From NCBI RefSeq assembly GCF_016031615.1, contig NZ_JACYXC010000001.1, forward strand, positions 310,001 through 374,000: a stretch of 64,000 bases of DNA, read 5' to 3'. Position 1 is the stretch's first letter, and each line of letters opens with the position of its first letter. The translations under genes were made by a program, and so were the position numbers. Shown here one piece after another: positions 63,104 to 64,000 of this stretch. Under the pieces are notes generated by a model. That model was not told the DNA's origin. It did not search any database and saw only the letters and a list, made by a program, of their open reading frames with translations. The stretch comes from Streptomyces pactum. Lineage in GTDB: Bacteria; Actinomycetota; Actinomycetes; Streptomycetales; Streptomycetaceae.

Positions 63104-63603
63104 GGCCGTCCGTCCCTTCTCACCGGGTGCCTCTCCCGGTGGCTCACCGGGTGCTCCGTCCGGGTGCCTTGCGTGGGTGCCGCGGCCGGGTGCCGGGGCC
63201 GGGTGCCCGGCCGCGGCACTTCGGGGGATGCCCCGGCCGGTGCCCGGCCGGACGAGCCGGCGCTCCCCGCGCGTGCCCGTCATGGAGGAGTCTCCCCCCG
63301 CCGGGCCGGGACATCCGGCGGACGCGCCGACCGGCAGCCGGCACGGAGGCGGGGGCCGGGAGACGGGGTGACGCCCGGGCCGGCCCTGCCTCCGCGCGGA
63401 GGGCCCGGCGCCGCGACGTCCCGCCGGAGGTCGGGCCAGCGGCACGGGGTCCGGGGTCGAACGGCAGCGCCAGGGCCGGGGCCGTCCGGGAGCCGGGGAC
63501 GGGGTCGGGGCTCCCCGGCAGGGCGAGGCCGGTGGGCCCGTCCGGCGGCCGGGGCGGGCCCGGGGAGGTCGGGGCCACCCGGGTGTCCGGCCCGGTGCCC
63601 GCC
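63104..63603. other. GC-rich region upstream of the P450, no gene recognised
   Basis: No protein-like frame. The first 60 bases repeat the word CCCGG(T/G)TGC irregularly. The P450 promoter should lie at the left end. Confidence 0.4.
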
Positions 63604-63730
63604 CGGCGTACCCGGGCTGGGCCCGGCGGCCGGAGGCCGACCGTCGACGGCCCGGCGGCCGGAGGCCGGCCGTCGACGGCCTGGCACCCCCGCCCCGGCC
63701 GGGACCGTCCCGCGGGTACCGCCAGGCAGG
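63604..63730. repeat. 127-bp direct repeat, copy 1
   Basis: Identical by eye to 63874-64000 (offset 270). Contains two near-identical 29-bp subrepeats ending in GTCGACGG and the palindrome GGCCGTCGACGGCC. Confidence 0.93.
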
Positions 63731-63873
63731 GGCATGCGGAGAGGAAGCCCCCTCAGCGGCTTGCCGAGGGAGGGCGGTGAGCGGGCCGGGACGGCGCACC
63801 GGTGAGGACGGCCGGGAGGGAACCCCGGCGGCGGCCTCGGTCGAGCCCTGCGGGCCGGCCCGGCGCGACGGCT

Positions 63874-64000
63874 CGGCGTACCCGGGCTGGGCCCGGCGGC
63901 CGGAGGCCGACCGTCGACGGCCCGGCGGCCGGAGGCCGGCCGTCGACGGCCTGGCACCCCCGCCCCGGCCGGGACCGTCCCGCGGGTACCGCCAGGCAGG
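63874..64000. repeat. 127-bp direct repeat, copy 2, reaches the window end
   Basis: Repeats 63604-63730 and probably continues beyond the edge. Same nested 29-bp subrepeats and 14-bp palindrome. Confidence 0.93.

Overview
The window is very GC-rich chromosomal DNA (most third codon positions are G or C). Its content suggests a Streptomyces-like actinomycete: EshA-type encapsulin shells, a mycothiol-dependent-enzyme family member, ergothioneine genes, an orphan Roadblock protein, GpgS, a SNF2 plus SWIM pair, and many small regulator/transporter pairs. I saw no rRNA, tRNA, CRISPR array, transposase, phage module or PKS/NRPS gene. It looks like chromosome-arm sequence of mixed housekeeping and accessory functions.

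Layout. 0-4.7 kb: a leftward sugar/glycan operon (SDR, DUF2795 protein, UDP-glucuronate-decarboxylase-like epimerase, carbamoyltransferase, GT2 glycosyltransferase cut by the window edge). 4.7-16.3 kb: three MFS exporters, an FAD oxidoreductase, a SRPBCC protein, a broken small secreted protein, a WYL regulator divergent from a DHA2 exporter, and an AlkB-like dioxygenase. 16.5-28.7 kb: VOC protein, COG0523 GTPase, 2-hydroxyacid dehydrogenase, CaiB-type CoA transferase, mycothiol-dependent-type enzyme, a MarR/ABC exporter divergent pair, a Tat-exported GH109-like oxidoreductase, an L,D-transpeptidase lipoprotein and a membrane hydrolase. 28.9-39 kb: RNA-helicase-like DEAD/DEAH protein, TesB, GpgS, Roadblock, a PadR/hydrolase divergent pair, two GNATs, and an arginase-fold protein lacking two metal ligands. 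39.6-43.8 kb: translationally coupled SNF2 ATPase and SWIM protein. 45.2-55.2 kb: FGGY kinase, GNAT, secreted phosphodiesterase, a frameshifted phosphodiester glycosidase, two tandem family 2B (EshA-type) encapsulin shells, a broken small membrane protein and a GMC oxidoreductase. 55.7-63.1 kb: ATP-grasp ligase, then egtA-egtB-egtC-egtD with start/stop overlaps, and a convergent cytochrome P450. 63.1-64 kb: gene-free, repeat-rich.

The most interesting region is 45-55 kb. Two encapsulin shell genes with an inserted cyclic-nucleotide-binding-like domain sit in tandem with no terpene cyclase, prenyltransferase or cysteine desulfurase nearby. The shells share a roughly 246-bp tract differing at two bases plus one inserted C, flanked by much more divergent sequence, which looks like gene conversion. 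The second shell is frameshifted by that C. The nearest enzyme of a class reported as family 2 encapsulin cargo is the FGGY (xylulokinase-like) kinase about 3 kb upstream.

A second theme is indels. Five genes carry likely frameshifts, mostly in C or G runs (near 5.81, 10.45, 48.85, 49.27, 49.43, 52.51 and 53.22 kb). These could be sequencing errors or real decay; raw reads would decide. A 61-bp perfect inverted duplication inside the GH109-like gene and several intergenic repeat arrays are further structures that gene calls do not explain.
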